Origin: Chloroflexota bacterium
Lineage (GTDB): Bacteria; Chloroflexota; Anaerolineae; Anaerolineales; E44-bin32
NCBI GenBank assembly: GCA_022561385.1
Contig: JADFRG010000003.1
Location: forward strand, 1-64,000
DNA length: 64,000 nt
Direction of reading: 5' to 3'
The position numbers were made by a program, and so were the translations under genes. How positions within the stretch are numbered: position 1 is the stretch's first letter; the number at the start of each line of letters is the position of its first letter. Below the pieces are notes generated by a model, which saw only the letters and a list, made by a program, of their open reading frames with translations, did not search any database and had not been told where the DNA came from. Shown piece after piece: positions 1 to 8,484 of the stretch.

Positions 1-1
1 A

Positions 2-250
2 AATACTGTAACCGATGAAAAATTCGATGGTACAGGATTACATTTCTATAAATCCCAAGTTCTACGCAAAAGTGTGAGTGGCACACTAGTGATTAAAAGA
101 TTGTTTATGGGAACTAAGTATCAACTTAACGCATGGTGGATACAAAACCCCTATGCAAAAGTGCCGATTTCTCCATCTACATTCCCGGTTGTTAGAAAAT
201 GGATTATTAAGAAAAAGAATGACCTGGGTACACAAATGGGCTGGGAATAA
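2..250 (+). CDS. C-terminal part of an unrecognised protein
   Basis: An open frame enters from the left edge and ends at a TAA at 248-250, giving the last 82 residues. The sequence is basic and aromatic, with LRKSVSGTLVIKRLF, a WW pair and a lysine-rich segment WIIKKKND near the C-terminus, and it ends in QMGWE. Codon use is AT-rich, like the methyltransferase that follows and unlike the GC-rich bulk of the window. The start lies outside the window. I do not recognise the family and assign no function. That this is coding rests only on an uninterrupted frame with plausible composition. Confidence 0.5.
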   Translation, partial: NTVTDEKFDGTGLHFYKSQVLRKSVSGTLVIKRLFMGTKYQLNAWWIQNPYAKVPISPSTFPVVRKWIIKKKNDLGTQMGWE

Positions 251-334
251 AGATTAAGGCTGGAACGATCGGTATGTGCTCATACATTTCTCTTCCACAT
301 ATCATCTAGCCAACAAATCGACCATTCAGATTTT

Positions 335-395
335 GCTTCTCCCAGGGGAGAGGTGCGTAGCGGTTGGCTGGCAAGGGCGAATGATCGGTGAGGGG
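335..395. repeat. 61-bp intergenic repeat, copy 1
   Basis: This stretch aligns without gaps to 1673-1733. Both copies contain GGGGAGAGGT, a GCGTTTGG/GCGGTTGG core and end in GGTGAGGGG. The first half is a short imperfect palindrome (CTCCCAGGGGAG here). It resembles the GGGGAGAGG...GTGAGGGG family of dispersed intergenic repeats seen in many GC-rich bacteria. No function is implied. It overlaps the 5' part of the long methyltransferase reading frame, which argues against the upstream start at 388. Confidence 0.5.
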
Positions 396-534
396 CATGC
401 CATCCATACACAAAGAGGGCCTGCCAAGATTGCGGGAACTTATTAAATGTGGTGCTGCAAAAAGAACTGAGGACGGAGGTTCATATCCTTCATACTATTT
501 CCCTGATATAATCCGCAAAAATATTTTCCGAGGG

Positions 535-1365
535 ATGCTTGTGACAAATTCAAATTCTGCATTTGTAGGATCGATTCCAGAACATTATGATAAATATTTG
601 GGACCCCTGATATTTGAAGAATATTCCAAGGATTTTGCCAACCGATTAAACATTCCTGATGATGGTAACCTTCTTGAGGTGGCTGCGGGAACCGGATTAG
701 CAACTCGTCATATGAGGAATGTCCTGCACAGAGATATTAGAATCACGGTTACAGATCTCAACGAACCTATGCTAGAGATCGCAAAGAGGAAATTCCCAAC
801 CCTTAATAACATGCACTTTCAAACCGCAGATGCTATTGATCTGCCATTTGAGGATTCGTCATTCGATGGAATAGCATGTCAATTCGGAATAATGTTTTTT
901 CCGGACAAACAAAAGGGAGTGAACGAAGCATATCGTGTATTAAAACCTGGTGGAGAATATGTATTTAGTGTGTGGGATAGCTATGCGCACAATCCTCTCA
1001 TCAAACTTGTAAATGATACTTTGTTGAATATATTTCCTGAGAATCCGCCCTCATTTCTAGATGTCCCCCTGAACTATTATCAAATTGATGAAATAAAACG
1101 AATATTACAGGTAGGAGGATTTGGCGATATTGAAATAGCAATTCTTCCCCGAACTATCCAATGCAAGCGTGTAGAGGATGTCCCGTTAGGGTTTATTATG
1201 GGCAATCCCCTTTCTTTACAAATATCCGAGCTTGGTGGAAATGTGACTGAAGTGATAGAAACTATATCTAACGAAATTGTTCAACACTTTGGTAACCCTC
1301 CTTTTGAGGCTCCTATGCAAGCGATTGTATTCAAGGCACACAAACCAAATACGATATCAATTTAA
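535..1365 (+). CDS. class I SAM-dependent methyltransferase
   Basis: A soluble methyltransferase of the Methyltransf_11/25 type. From ATG 535 the protein has 276 residues and begins with an FVGSIPEHYDKYLGPL segment typical of this subfamily's N-terminus. SAM-binding motif I reads LLEVAAGTGLATRHM, followed by an acidic motif II region (TVTDLNEPML) and a motif-IV-like segment (FDGIACQFGIMFFPD), then VLKPGGEYVFSVWD (post-motif region). The frame is open from 388, but residues before 535 look unlike the family and lie over an intergenic repeat, so 535 is preferred. The region is AT-rich compared with the rest of the window, which suggests transfer. The substrate cannot be told. Confidence 0.8.
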   Translation: MLVTNSNSAFVGSIPEHYDKYLGPLIFEEYSKDFANRLNIPDDGNLLEVAAGTGLATRHMRNVLHRDIRITVTDLNEPMLEIAKRKFPTLNNMHFQTADAIDLPFEDSSFDGIACQFGIMFFPDKQKGVNEAYRVLKPGGEYVFSVWDSYAHNPLIKLVNDTLLNIFPENPPSFLDVPLNYYQIDEIKRILQVGGFGDIEIAILPRTIQCKRVEDVPLGFIMGNPLSLQISELGGNVTEVIETISNEIVQHFGNPPFEAPMQAIVFKAHKPNTISI

Positions 1366-1983
1366 TATTTGCTATTTACTTTTAAATCCCTGCTCAGCTC
1401 TTTAAAATAGTTCGAGTTCTTTTTTCAGTCAATTTGAATAACCCAATAAACATTCGGATTCGAGCCCAGTTTTCCACGGCTAATAGGCAGGTAACCGCAT
1501 TATGTTAACATATTGAACTCAATAATGGGTGAATAACAGGATCTGATCCCTAGATAGTGAGGTCGGAGTCTTATATGCTTTTGCCATGTCCATCCCGCCC
1601 AACCAGTCGGCCATGAAGAATTTGCCTCATCCCTTACCCTTCTGGCATAATAAGCAGCTTTGTCGATTTGACCTTGCCCCATGGGGAGAGGTTTGTGGCG
1701 TTTGGTCGCCATGACGGAGATTTTGGTGAGGGGCTGCTAAAAGAAAAATTCCACTCTTCGGAAGTCTGGCAATCTTGGGGATATCTAGACCATCCAAGGC
1801 CCATAACTTTGCGCCGCCAGCTCACGCTGACTTTACCTTTTCGGAGTGGAGTTACAGTTAGTATCGCGCTTCGTGCACGAAAGGTCAAATTAAGGAATAT
1901 TTTCACAACGGCGCCGGTTTAGGCTGGTTTGGGTGAGGTACTGGGCGGATTGTTCAATAGTATCCATGTTAGGTGTGAGGCAG
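1366..1983. other. intergenic stretch without a convincing gene
   Basis: About 620 bp between the methyltransferase and the AraC gene. It holds the second 61-bp repeat (1673-1733). Short reading frames on both strands (for example 1668-1922 and 1634-1906) have no recognisable domain and low-complexity composition, so they are not called. Base composition changes here from AT-rich to GC-richer sequence. This may mark the right edge of an acquired segment. Confidence 0.5.
1673..1733. repeat. 61-bp intergenic repeat, copy 2
   Basis: Gap-free partner of 335-395, with GCCCCATGGGGAGAGGT at the left and GGTGAGGGG at the right end. The palindromic half is CCCCATGGGG. The two copies flank the AT-rich methyltransferase gene in the same orientation. 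Confidence 0.5.
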
Positions 1984-2946
1984 TCAGATGCCGCGATAGT
2001 TCTCGGCAATATTTTTCCGATATTGCATCGTGCTCATTGCCGTCTCGCGCTTAAAGAAGCGGCTGAAATACGATGGATCGTCAAAGGAGAGGCGATAACC
2101 AACCTCTGCGCTTGTCAAGTCCGTGTGGGCAAAGAGGCGTTTCGATTCCAGCACAACCTCTTGGCGTATAAGCTGCCCTGGTGTTTGCCCCGTCACTGCT
2201 TTGACCGTGTTGTTCAAGTGACTGAGGGTGACGCCCAATTGCTCGGCGTAGGCTTTTACAGACCGTTCGGTAATGAACTGCCGGGCCACAAGCTGTTTGA
2301 AGTGGCGCACAAGCGTCGGAATCGCGCCAATGGAACCTATGGGGTAACGCGTGCCTTCATGCGAGGCATAAATGCGCTGCATATCTACGAGCAAAATGTG
2401 CAGATAAGCGCGGAGGACTGAGTCGCTCCCGAATCTGTTACCCTGACATTCAGCAGCAATCGATTGGATGAGTGGTTCCACCCGTTCACATTCCCCCGAA
2501 CTCAACCCGAGCGCGGGCATAACCTCGATAGAATGGAAAAAGGAAAATTCTTGCAGCACCATATAGTCCGACGGCGCCAGCAAGAGGAAATCTTCTGTAA
2601 AGGCGATCATATCTCCCTCTAGTGGCACAGAAGTATTCCAATAATGAACCTGTCCGGGCGAGATAAAGTACACGGTACCCGCAACAATAGGATAGGCGTT
2701 GAAGTCGATAAAGTGGGTTCCCTCGCCACCCGTTATGTACAAAATCCCGTAGGAGTCGTGGCGGTGTGGGTATGCCGCCACCACCCCCGCGGGCATAGTC
2801 GCAAAGTTCCCATATACGATATTTGTGTGTGAGTGTTGCTGGTCCAATATGTCCCGAAATGTTATTAGGGGGATATCCAGTTTGCGGTGAGCGATATCTA
2901 TTGTCGAAGTCAAACGTCTGGTCTTCCTGTATGGATGTTCTCCCAA
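1984..2946 (-). CDS. AraC family transcriptional regulator
   Basis: A 320-residue DNA-binding regulator. The N-terminal ~150 residues form a cupin-type AraC ligand-binding domain (HRHDSYGILYITGGEG, then FISPGQVHYW). The C-terminal ~100 residues carry the two helix-turn-helix units of HTH_18: SVKAYAEQLGVTLSHLNNTV for the first and AEVGYRLSFDDPSYFSRFFK for the second. The only upstream start in frame is TTG at 2946; no ATG sits before the conserved cupin region, so the N-terminus is uncertain. It is divergent from the multicopper oxidase, 565 bp away. A regulatory link is possible but not shown by the sequence. Confidence 0.9.
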   Translation of the reverse strand: MGEHPYRKTRRLTSTIDIAHRKLDIPLITFRDILDQQHSHTNIVYGNFATMPAGVVAAYPHRHDSYGILYITGGEGTHFIDFNAYPIVAGTVYFISPGQVHYWNTSVPLEGDMIAFTEDFLLLAPSDYMVLQEFSFFHSIEVMPALGLSSGECERVEPLIQSIAAECQGNRFGSDSVLRAYLHILLVDMQRIYASHEGTRYPIGSIGAIPTLVRHFKQLVARQFITERSVKAYAEQLGVTLSHLNNTVKAVTGQTPGQLIRQEVVLESKRLFAHTDLTSAEVGYRLSFDDPSYFSRFFKRETAMSTMQYRKNIAENYRGI

Positions 2947-3510
2947 AAAAGTACCATCGGCCTTGCGTAAAATCCCTTCTTATTGCGCCTGTCACACTCT
3001 ATAATTTGGCATCATTGGAACGATAAAAAGAGTCTTAGATATAGTCTGCGCAATAGTACCATTGGCAGAACGGATAATTCTATGCCGGTTGGAAGCGCCC
3101 CGAGGTTAATGTCAAATCATGACTTCAATGCCGAACGGGTCGGTGAGCAGCTTGTTTTCAAGTCAGAAATGAGGACGGTCCGGGTCTGCCCACCCTTGCG
3201 CAATGGCGTAGGCCGCGAACTTAGGGGCATCGAACGAGGTCCCGACACAGACTATGATGGACCCAAAAAACTGGACAGCTAAGAAGGGGGATTACGCGAA
3301 TCCTGCGCTTGGTGCCATTGAATTTCAAACTCGGCTGCGAATGTTCTTCTCTTGCTTATGGGCCTCCTTGCGGTCACCTTTTGGGACACAAATTTCTCTA
3401 TCCTGTCTCCAGATCGAGGGACCGGCCCATAGATACCACAAAAGATTCATATTCTCTCATGTCTCACTTCCCTATCGCACCGCTTTTCGCGAGTCATTAA
3501 GGAGCACAGA
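2947..3510. other. intergenic stretch with a possible IS3-type end
   Basis: About 560 bp between the divergent AraC and oxidase genes. No gene is supported. A plus-strand TATAAT lies at 3000-3005 without a convincing -35 box. At 3256-3275 the sequence GACCCAAAAAACTGGACAGC resembles IS3-family terminal inverted repeats, but no transposase frame follows, so this would be a remnant at most. A good Shine-Dalgarno sequence (AAGGAG) for the oxidase closes the region. Confidence 0.35.
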
Positions 3511-5007
3511 ATGACAAAAAGACACCCCGTTTCACGTCGGGAATTCATAAAACTCTCCGGCATTGCTGGTTCTGCGTTGTTACTGAGTCGGTGTAGCATA
3601 TTGAGCGATAACAATCCACTTTCAACTGCGACAAACGTGATCCGTTCTCAACCTTTACCCATTCCAGAATTATTAACCGGGACAGAAATCGATGGAAAAA
3701 AAGTTTATGACTTAACTATGCGACGAGGCTCCATGGTTTTTGTCCCCGGGAAACAAACCGCTACACTTGCGTATAACGGCAATATTCTTGGTCCCACGCT
3801 GCTCATGCGGAAAGGCGACGAGGTTGTCATCAATGTGACCAATCAATTGGGTGAGCCGACGACTACCCATTGGCATGGCATACATTTGCCAGCAGCTATG
3901 GATGGGGGCCCTCATCAAAGAATTGAAAATGGTGACACCTGGCAGGCCAGGTACACCATCATGAATGAGGCGGCTACTTATTGGTATCACCCTCATTTGA
4001 TGGGTAAAACATCCGAACATGTTTACCATGGTTTGGCTGGATTATTTATCATTAAAGATCCCCAGAGCGAACTGGCGCTCCCTGATCGTTATGGATTCGA
4101 TGACATCCCCTTGATTATTCAGGACAAAATTTTTAATGCTGACGGTTCGTTAAATTATCCTAGTGGCCATGAGGGTATCAAAGGAGATCATATTCTGGTC
4201 AATGGGGCTGTAACTCCGACGTTCAACGCCCCGGCACAATTCGTCCGCTTTCGCTTACTTAACGGGTCCAACGCCCGCATCTATAATTTTGGTTTCAGCG
4301 ATGATCGTGAGTTCCATCAAATTGCCACAGATGGCGGACTGTTAGAAAAGCCCGTAGCTCTGACCCGACTGAGGCTGTCTACTGGCGAGCGAGCGGAAAT
4401 CTTGGTCGATTTTAGCGGTCAGGAAACTAGCCAGGTACGGCTGGTGAGTTATTCATCGGAGCTGGATAACATCAACCCGCCCTGGCTCAGTAATGCTCTG
4501 GATAAGTCAACTTTCGACATCATGACCATTCATGTCAATTCGGCTACCGCCAACCCCATCACGACTCTGCCTGGCTCCCTGGCCTCTATCGACCGCCTGC
4601 AAGAAAGCCAGGCCGTCAAGACCCGTTCCTTCGAACTGGAAGAGGGTTTTTCTGTAGGGAGTTTTTCTGCCACCTTTACAATCAATGGGCAGACGATGGA
4701 CATCAATCGGATCGATGAGACCATCCAACTGAACGATATTGAAATTTGGGAAGTTATTAACGATGCGGACATGCCTCATCCATTCCATATTCATGACATC
4801 CAATTTTTAATTCTGACACGGAATGGATCGCCACCACCAGAGAATGAAAGTGGATGGAAAGACACCGTGTTGGTCATGCCGCGCGAAACGGTCAGAGTCA
4901 TCACCCAATTCGGTGAGTACGCCGACCCGGATAAACCTTACATGTTCCACTGCCACATCTTAGAACATGAAGACGCCGGCATGATGGGGCAATTTGTCGT
5001 GGTATAG
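3511..5007 (+). CDS. Tat-exported multicopper oxidase
   Basis: A 498-residue multicopper oxidase of the CueO/SufI-like group that couples substrate (Cu(I), phenol or metal) oxidation to O2 reduction. The N-terminus carries a twin-arginine signal (SRREFIKLSG) and then a hydrophobic stretch ending near Cys28, so the protein may be a Tat substrate or Tat lipoprotein acting outside the membrane. All four copper motifs are present: HWHG (His120), WYHPH (His160), HPFHIHD (His423) and HCHILEHEDAGMM (His480), so T1 and T2/T3 centres should be complete. A strong AAGGAG ribosome site precedes ATG 3511, and a rho-independent terminator follows. Single-gene unit. Substrate unknown. Confidence 0.93.
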   Translation: MTKRHPVSRREFIKLSGIAGSALLLSRCSILSDNNPLSTATNVIRSQPLPIPELLTGTEIDGKKVYDLTMRRGSMVFVPGKQTATLAYNGNILGPTLLMRKGDEVVINVTNQLGEPTTTHWHGIHLPAAMDGGPHQRIENGDTWQARYTIMNEAATYWYHPHLMGKTSEHVYHGLAGLFIIKDPQSELALPDRYGFDDIPLIIQDKIFNADGSLNYPSGHEGIKGDHILVNGAVTPTFNAPAQFVRFRLLNGSNARIYNFGFSDDREFHQIATDGGLLEKPVALTRLRLSTGERAEILVDFSGQETSQVRLVSYSSELDNINPPWLSNALDKSTFDIMTIHVNSATANPITTLPGSLASIDRLQESQAVKTRSFELEEGFSVGSFSATFTINGQTMDINRIDETIQLNDIEIWEVINDADMPHPFHIHDIQFLILTRNGSPPPENESGWKDTVLVMPRETVRVITQFGEYADPDKPYMFHCHILEHEDAGMMGQFVVV

Positions 5008-5042
5008 GCAAGTGAGAAATACCCGGGCAAACGTTATGTGGA

Positions 5043-5066
5043 AAAAAGCCCCCATGGGGGCTTTTT
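5043..5066. terminator. rho-independent terminator, bidirectional
   Basis: A perfect 24-nt palindrome: an A-run and GCCCCC on the left, GGGGGC and a T-run on the right. It lies 35 nt after the oxidase stop and 60 nt from the stop of the convergent GNAT gene, so it can serve both. Confidence 0.9.
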
Positions 5067-5125
5067 ACTTTGAAAAGTTCCTCCCCCTCCAGCGGAGTTT
5101 GTTCTCGCATTCGCAAACGCACACC

Positions 5126-6022
5126 TTACCCACTGAGCGTGGAGTCGCCCGAGCTCAGCACGTAGTAAGAACGAGGATACTTCTCCCCCTTCAAGTAGAT
5201 AAAGTCCGTGGCGACGTAACCGGCCTCGAAAGCGCCTTCAAAGATCGAACGAGTAAGCGTGCGCCACTCGTCGGCCAGGCCTATGTCTGCCCGCTTGACC
5301 TCGAGGAAATCGGGTGGAATTTCGACCAGGACCAGATTTCCTTTGGGTTCCTCTACTTCCGCCCCAGGCCTCGGCAGACCGTCATCCGACAGCCCCGCCG
5401 AATTGAGTTTTTGGGCACCGGCCGATAGATAATTTGCCAGATCCAGCGGCGGACGGGATCCTTCGATCCGGGAATCCACTCGATTGGATGTGATCCACCA
5501 ATCGACCTGAAATCTATCCGATGGAAGGCCTCTATTCAACTCATCTCGCATATCGCCGTAGACTTCTCGCTTGTAGGTGCGGCAAACGGCTCCCAGCCTG
5601 TGGAGGTTCACATAGGCGTTGACGCTCATCAGGGGATCGAAGGTCCAGGTGGCCAGCCGGATGCCCTGCCGGATCAGTTCGTCACGTTGGGCGCGCTTCA
5701 ATTCGAATGACAAGCCCCGCCCACGGTAGTCCGGATGCACCCCTAACTGATGCGAGCAGTGCTTGAGGCGCGCCATAGCCACTCGATCGGGACTCTCATC
5801 GTCGGTTCCCAGGAATCCCATCACATAACCAACCAGACGGTCATCCGCTAGCGCCCCTATGACCAGACCCCCGCTGGAGGCGACCGTGAGCAGGAGGTGG
5901 GCCGGAACGATGTCGGTTTCGCTCCCCGGCCACACCGCTCGCTGCAGATCCTCTGCCTGCTCCATTTCCGCTGCCCCGATGAGTGGCCTGACTATGATTT
6001 TCGTCATTTTCATCACGTCCAT
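5126..6022 (-). CDS. GNAT superfamily acetyltransferase (COG3375-like)
   Basis: A 298-residue protein with a GNAT fold over its first half. The acetyl-CoA-binding region reads QLGVHPDYRGRGLSFELKRAQ (the R/Q-x-x-G-x-G/A motif as YRGRGL), followed by TWTFDPLMSVNAYVNLHRLG and a second conserved segment ending in VDWWITS. This arrangement matches the predicted acetyltransferase family COG3375; the acceptor is unknown. Possible starts are 6022, 6013 and 6007. The first overlaps the upstream SDR stop by 10 nt, so the two genes are probably co-transcribed and translationally coupled. Confidence 0.85.
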   Translation of the reverse strand: MDVMKMTKIIVRPLIGAAEMEQAEDLQRAVWPGSETDIVPAHLLLTVASSGGLVIGALADDRLVGYVMGFLGTDDESPDRVAMARLKHCSHQLGVHPDYRGRGLSFELKRAQRDELIRQGIRLATWTFDPLMSVNAYVNLHRLGAVCRTYKREVYGDMRDELNRGLPSDRFQVDWWITSNRVDSRIEGSRPPLDLANYLSAGAQKLNSAGLSDDGLPRPGAEVEEPKGNLVLVEIPPDFLEVKRADIGLADEWRTLTRSIFEGAFEAGYVATDFIYLKGEKYPRSYYVLSSGDSTLSG

Positions 6023-6966
6023 CTTAGCTGCCGCCCGATAAACTCAAGGGTCCAATTTCGCTCCCCAAGGTACCGTAAGCGATCGATCATCATGGACGGT
6101 TTCAATCCGAAGATCCGGGGCAGTGCGTCCAGGCTGGCGGTGCGACTGGAGGCCAAATAGTCGAACCAGAATGTTGTAAGGGGTGGGCTCGGCAGCATCC
6201 GCTGGATGAGCCATGTGATGCCCCGCAAGTAAAGCGGGGAGGCGGACACCAGCCATCTGCGACTTCCGGTCGCCTGCATCACCAACTCAACCACCCTTCG
6301 CAATGTGAGGAATTCCGGGCCCCCCACCTCGTACGTCTGACCGATCATTGCCTGCTCTTCCAGCGACCAGGTAACGCAGGTTGCCAGATCCTCCACCCAA
6401 ATCGGCTGGATAGCGGTGTTCGCGTCTCCTGGAAGGAAAAAAAATCCCGGAGAAACTCCAAGCATCATCGCCAGAGAGGTCGTGAATCGATCCCCTTCGC
6501 CATAGATGAGCGAGCTTCGAATAATGGTATACGGCACTCCGCTTTTGCGAATGGAGCGCTCCGCCAGCGCCTTCGCGCGCAGCGCAGGATAGGCAGAAGA
6601 GGGCTCCGCGCCCAGGTGGCTTATATATATCAATCGACTGACGCCGGCCTGTCGGGCGGCCTCGACCAGCACCCGCGTCCCCTCCACGTCTACTGCGCGC
6701 AAGGCGGTCTCTAATCCGCTCCGCTCGGCTCCTGCCACATGTACGACGCTCTTCACGCCCACCATGGCGGCCCTCACGCCGCGCTTATCCAACAGACTGC
6801 TGATGGCCACTTCGATCGGAATGCCTGCCGGTAATTCAGGCGATCGTCTGCTGGGTCTCATCAGGGTGCGGACCCGATAGTCTGCCTGAGAAAGCTGGCG
6901 GATAACGGCCCGACCGAGAAAGCCGGTCCCGCCGGTTACCAGGACCACGTAAGTGAAGGCATCCAA
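6013..6966 (-). CDS. NAD(P)-dependent epimerase/reductase of the atypical SDR (NDUFA9-like) group
   Basis: A 317-residue Rossmann protein. The dinucleotide-binding motif is VTGGTGFLGRAV near the N-terminus, followed by a VVHVAGAE segment and a region (LIYISHLGAE...YPALRAKALAE) where the classical YxxxK is degenerate, as in complex I NDUFA9-like and NmrA-like members. It may act on an isoprenoid, quinone or sugar substrate; none can be assigned. The frame opens with TTG at 6966; GTG 6948 (VVLVTGG) is an alternative. An extended -10 promoter lies about 50 nt upstream, divergent from the fabF promoter. Confidence 0.8.
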   Translation of the reverse strand: MDAFTYVVLVTGGTGFLGRAVIRQLSQADYRVRTLMRPSRRSPELPAGIPIEVAISSLLDKRGVRAAMVGVKSVVHVAGAERSGLETALRAVDVEGTRVLVEAARQAGVSRLIYISHLGAEPSSAYPALRAKALAERSIRKSGVPYTIIRSSLIYGEGDRFTTSLAMMLGVSPGFFFLPGDANTAIQPIWVEDLATCVTWSLEEQAMIGQTYEVGGPEFLTLRRVVELVMQATGSRRWLVSASPLYLRGITWLIQRMLPSPPLTTFWFDYLASSRTASLDALPRIFGLKPSMMIDRLRYLGERNWTLEFIGRQLRWT

Positions 6967-7012
6967 CTTAACATAAGCGCTAAAGGGGGGGCCTGCTTGT
7001 TAAAGGGCCCGG

Positions 7013-7021
7013 ATTCTAACA
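7013..7021 (-). promoter_or_regulatory. extended -10 promoter for the SDR-GNAT pair
   Basis: On the minus strand this reads TGTTAGAAT, a TGn extension joined to TAGAAT. No good -35 box is visible. It lies ~47 nt before the SDR start. Confidence 0.45.
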
Positions 7022-7054
7022 TAAGGGGGCCGCGCGACCTTTGAGCACCCACCG

Positions 7055-7063
7055 TGTTATACT
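7055..7063 (+). promoter_or_regulatory. extended -10 promoter for fabF-fabH
   Basis: TGTTATACT, a TGn-TATACT extended -10 element. Transcription from here would give a ~140-nt leader before fabF. The leader contains a small hairpin (CGCGT...ACGCG near 7160-7176). Confidence 0.45.
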
Positions 7064-7212
7064 CCTCCGAATCTGGCTTTTGCGGGAAATAGCTCGCGAA
7101 TCCGGGGTCTTGGCCTCTGGATATGGCCCGAATTCCGCCGACCTGGGACCGTGTCCTGCGAACGCGTGGTTATACGCGGTGAGGACCGGAAACAATCTAT
7201 TTGGAGGAAGCC

Positions 7213-8484
7213 GTGAACCGCATACGGGTCGTCATCACTGGGCTCGGAACGCTGAGCCCGCTTGGAAACACCGTCAGAGAGACCTGGAGCGCCATTTTAG
7301 AGGGCCGCTCCGGAATCGGACCGATCACGCTCTTTGATGCCAGCCAACTGTTCACGCGCTTTGCTGGCGAGGTCAAAGGCTTTGATCCCGTGGCAGAGCT
7401 TGGGCACAAGCTGGCCCGCCGGCTCGACCGTGTCAGTCAATTGACGGTGATCGCCACCAAACAAGCGCTCGAACACGCAAAGTTCAAGATCACGGAGGCC
7501 AACCGCGATCGTATCGGGGCCATTATAGGAACTGGGATCGGTGGGATCGGCACCGTGCTCGCTCAGTTCAAGCAGTACCTTGAGAAGGGCCCGCGCTGGG
7601 TCAGCCCCTTCACCGTGCCCATGATGCTGCCCGATTCGCCCGGTGGCCAGATCGCGATCTCTTTCGGTATGCGCGGCCCCAATTACGCGGTCGTTACGGC
7701 CTGCGCCTCGGGTACCAACGCCATAGGGGAGGCCTCCGAGATCATTCGGCGTGGCGACGCCGATGCGATGATCGCCGGTGGATCCGAGGCGGGGATCGTC
7801 TCTTTGGCCATTGCAGGGTTCAACAGAATGGATGCGATGTCGAAGCGCAATGATGATCCCCAACACGCCTCTCGTCCATTTGATCTCGATCGAGACGGAT
7901 TCGTGCTCGGAGAAGGCAGCGCGCAACTCCTGCTCGAATCGTTTGAGCACGCCAAGGCACGCGGGGCGAAAATCCTGGCGGAGATCGTCGGGTACGGCTC
8001 AACCAACGATGCCCATCACATGACCGCCCCGGCCGAGAATGGGTCGGGCGCGGCAGGCTCAATGAAGCTTGCTCTAGAAAATGCCCAGCTCGACGTGGAC
8101 AAAATTGACTACATCAATGCCCATGGCACGAGCACCAAGTTGAACGACAAAAGCGAGACCGCCGCCATCAAAACCGTGTTTGGAGAGACGGCTTATGACA
8201 TTCCGATCTCCTCGACGAAGTCCATGACCGGCCACATGTTAGGCGCCGCGGGCGGGATGGAAGCCATTTTTTGTGTGAAGGCGATGGAGGAAGGCGTTCT
8301 CCCTCCCACGATCAATTACGAAACCCCCGATCCCGATTGCGATCTCGACTATGTCCCCAACAAAAAGCGCGAGAAGGAACTTGAGTACGCAATGTCCAAC
8401 TCATTCGGCTTTGGAGGCCATAACGCTACCCTCGTATTTGCCAAGGTGTCGGACGATCAGGAAACTGATGCCGCCGGCTCATGA
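7213..8484 (+). CDS. fabF: beta-ketoacyl-ACP synthase II
   Basis: Elongating condensing enzyme of type II fatty acid synthesis: it condenses malonyl-ACP with a growing acyl-ACP in the cytoplasm. From GTG 7213 the protein has 423 residues, the usual length. The nucleophile is Cys164 in TACASGTNAIG, with the two histidines in NAHGTSTKLND and KSMTGHMLGAAGG, and the C-terminal NSFGFGGHNA segment. GTG 7213 is chosen because TTGGAGGAAG stands just upstream; the in-frame TTG at 7201 lies inside that ribosome site. It overlaps fabH by ATGA, so the two are coupled. Confidence 0.97.
   Translation: MNRIRVVITGLGTLSPLGNTVRETWSAILEGRSGIGPITLFDASQLFTRFAGEVKGFDPVAELGHKLARRLDRVSQLTVIATKQALEHAKFKITEANRDRIGAIIGTGIGGIGTVLAQFKQYLEKGPRWVSPFTVPMMLPDSPGGQIAISFGMRGPNYAVVTACASGTNAIGEASEIIRRGDADAMIAGGSEAGIVSLAIAGFNRMDAMSKRNDDPQHASRPFDLDRDGFVLGEGSAQLLLESFEHAKARGAKILAEIVGYGSTNDAHHMTAPAENGSGAAGSMKLALENAQLDVDKIDYINAHGTSTKLNDKSETAAIKTVFGETAYDIPISSTKSMTGHMLGAAGGMEAIFCVKAMEEGVLPPTINYETPDPDCDLDYVPNKKREKELEYAMSNSFGFGGHNATLVFAKVSDDQETDAAGS

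Noticed and set aside
1634-1922. Short frames on both strands over the second 61-bp repeat
   Set aside because: They overlap each other and the repeat and have no protein features.
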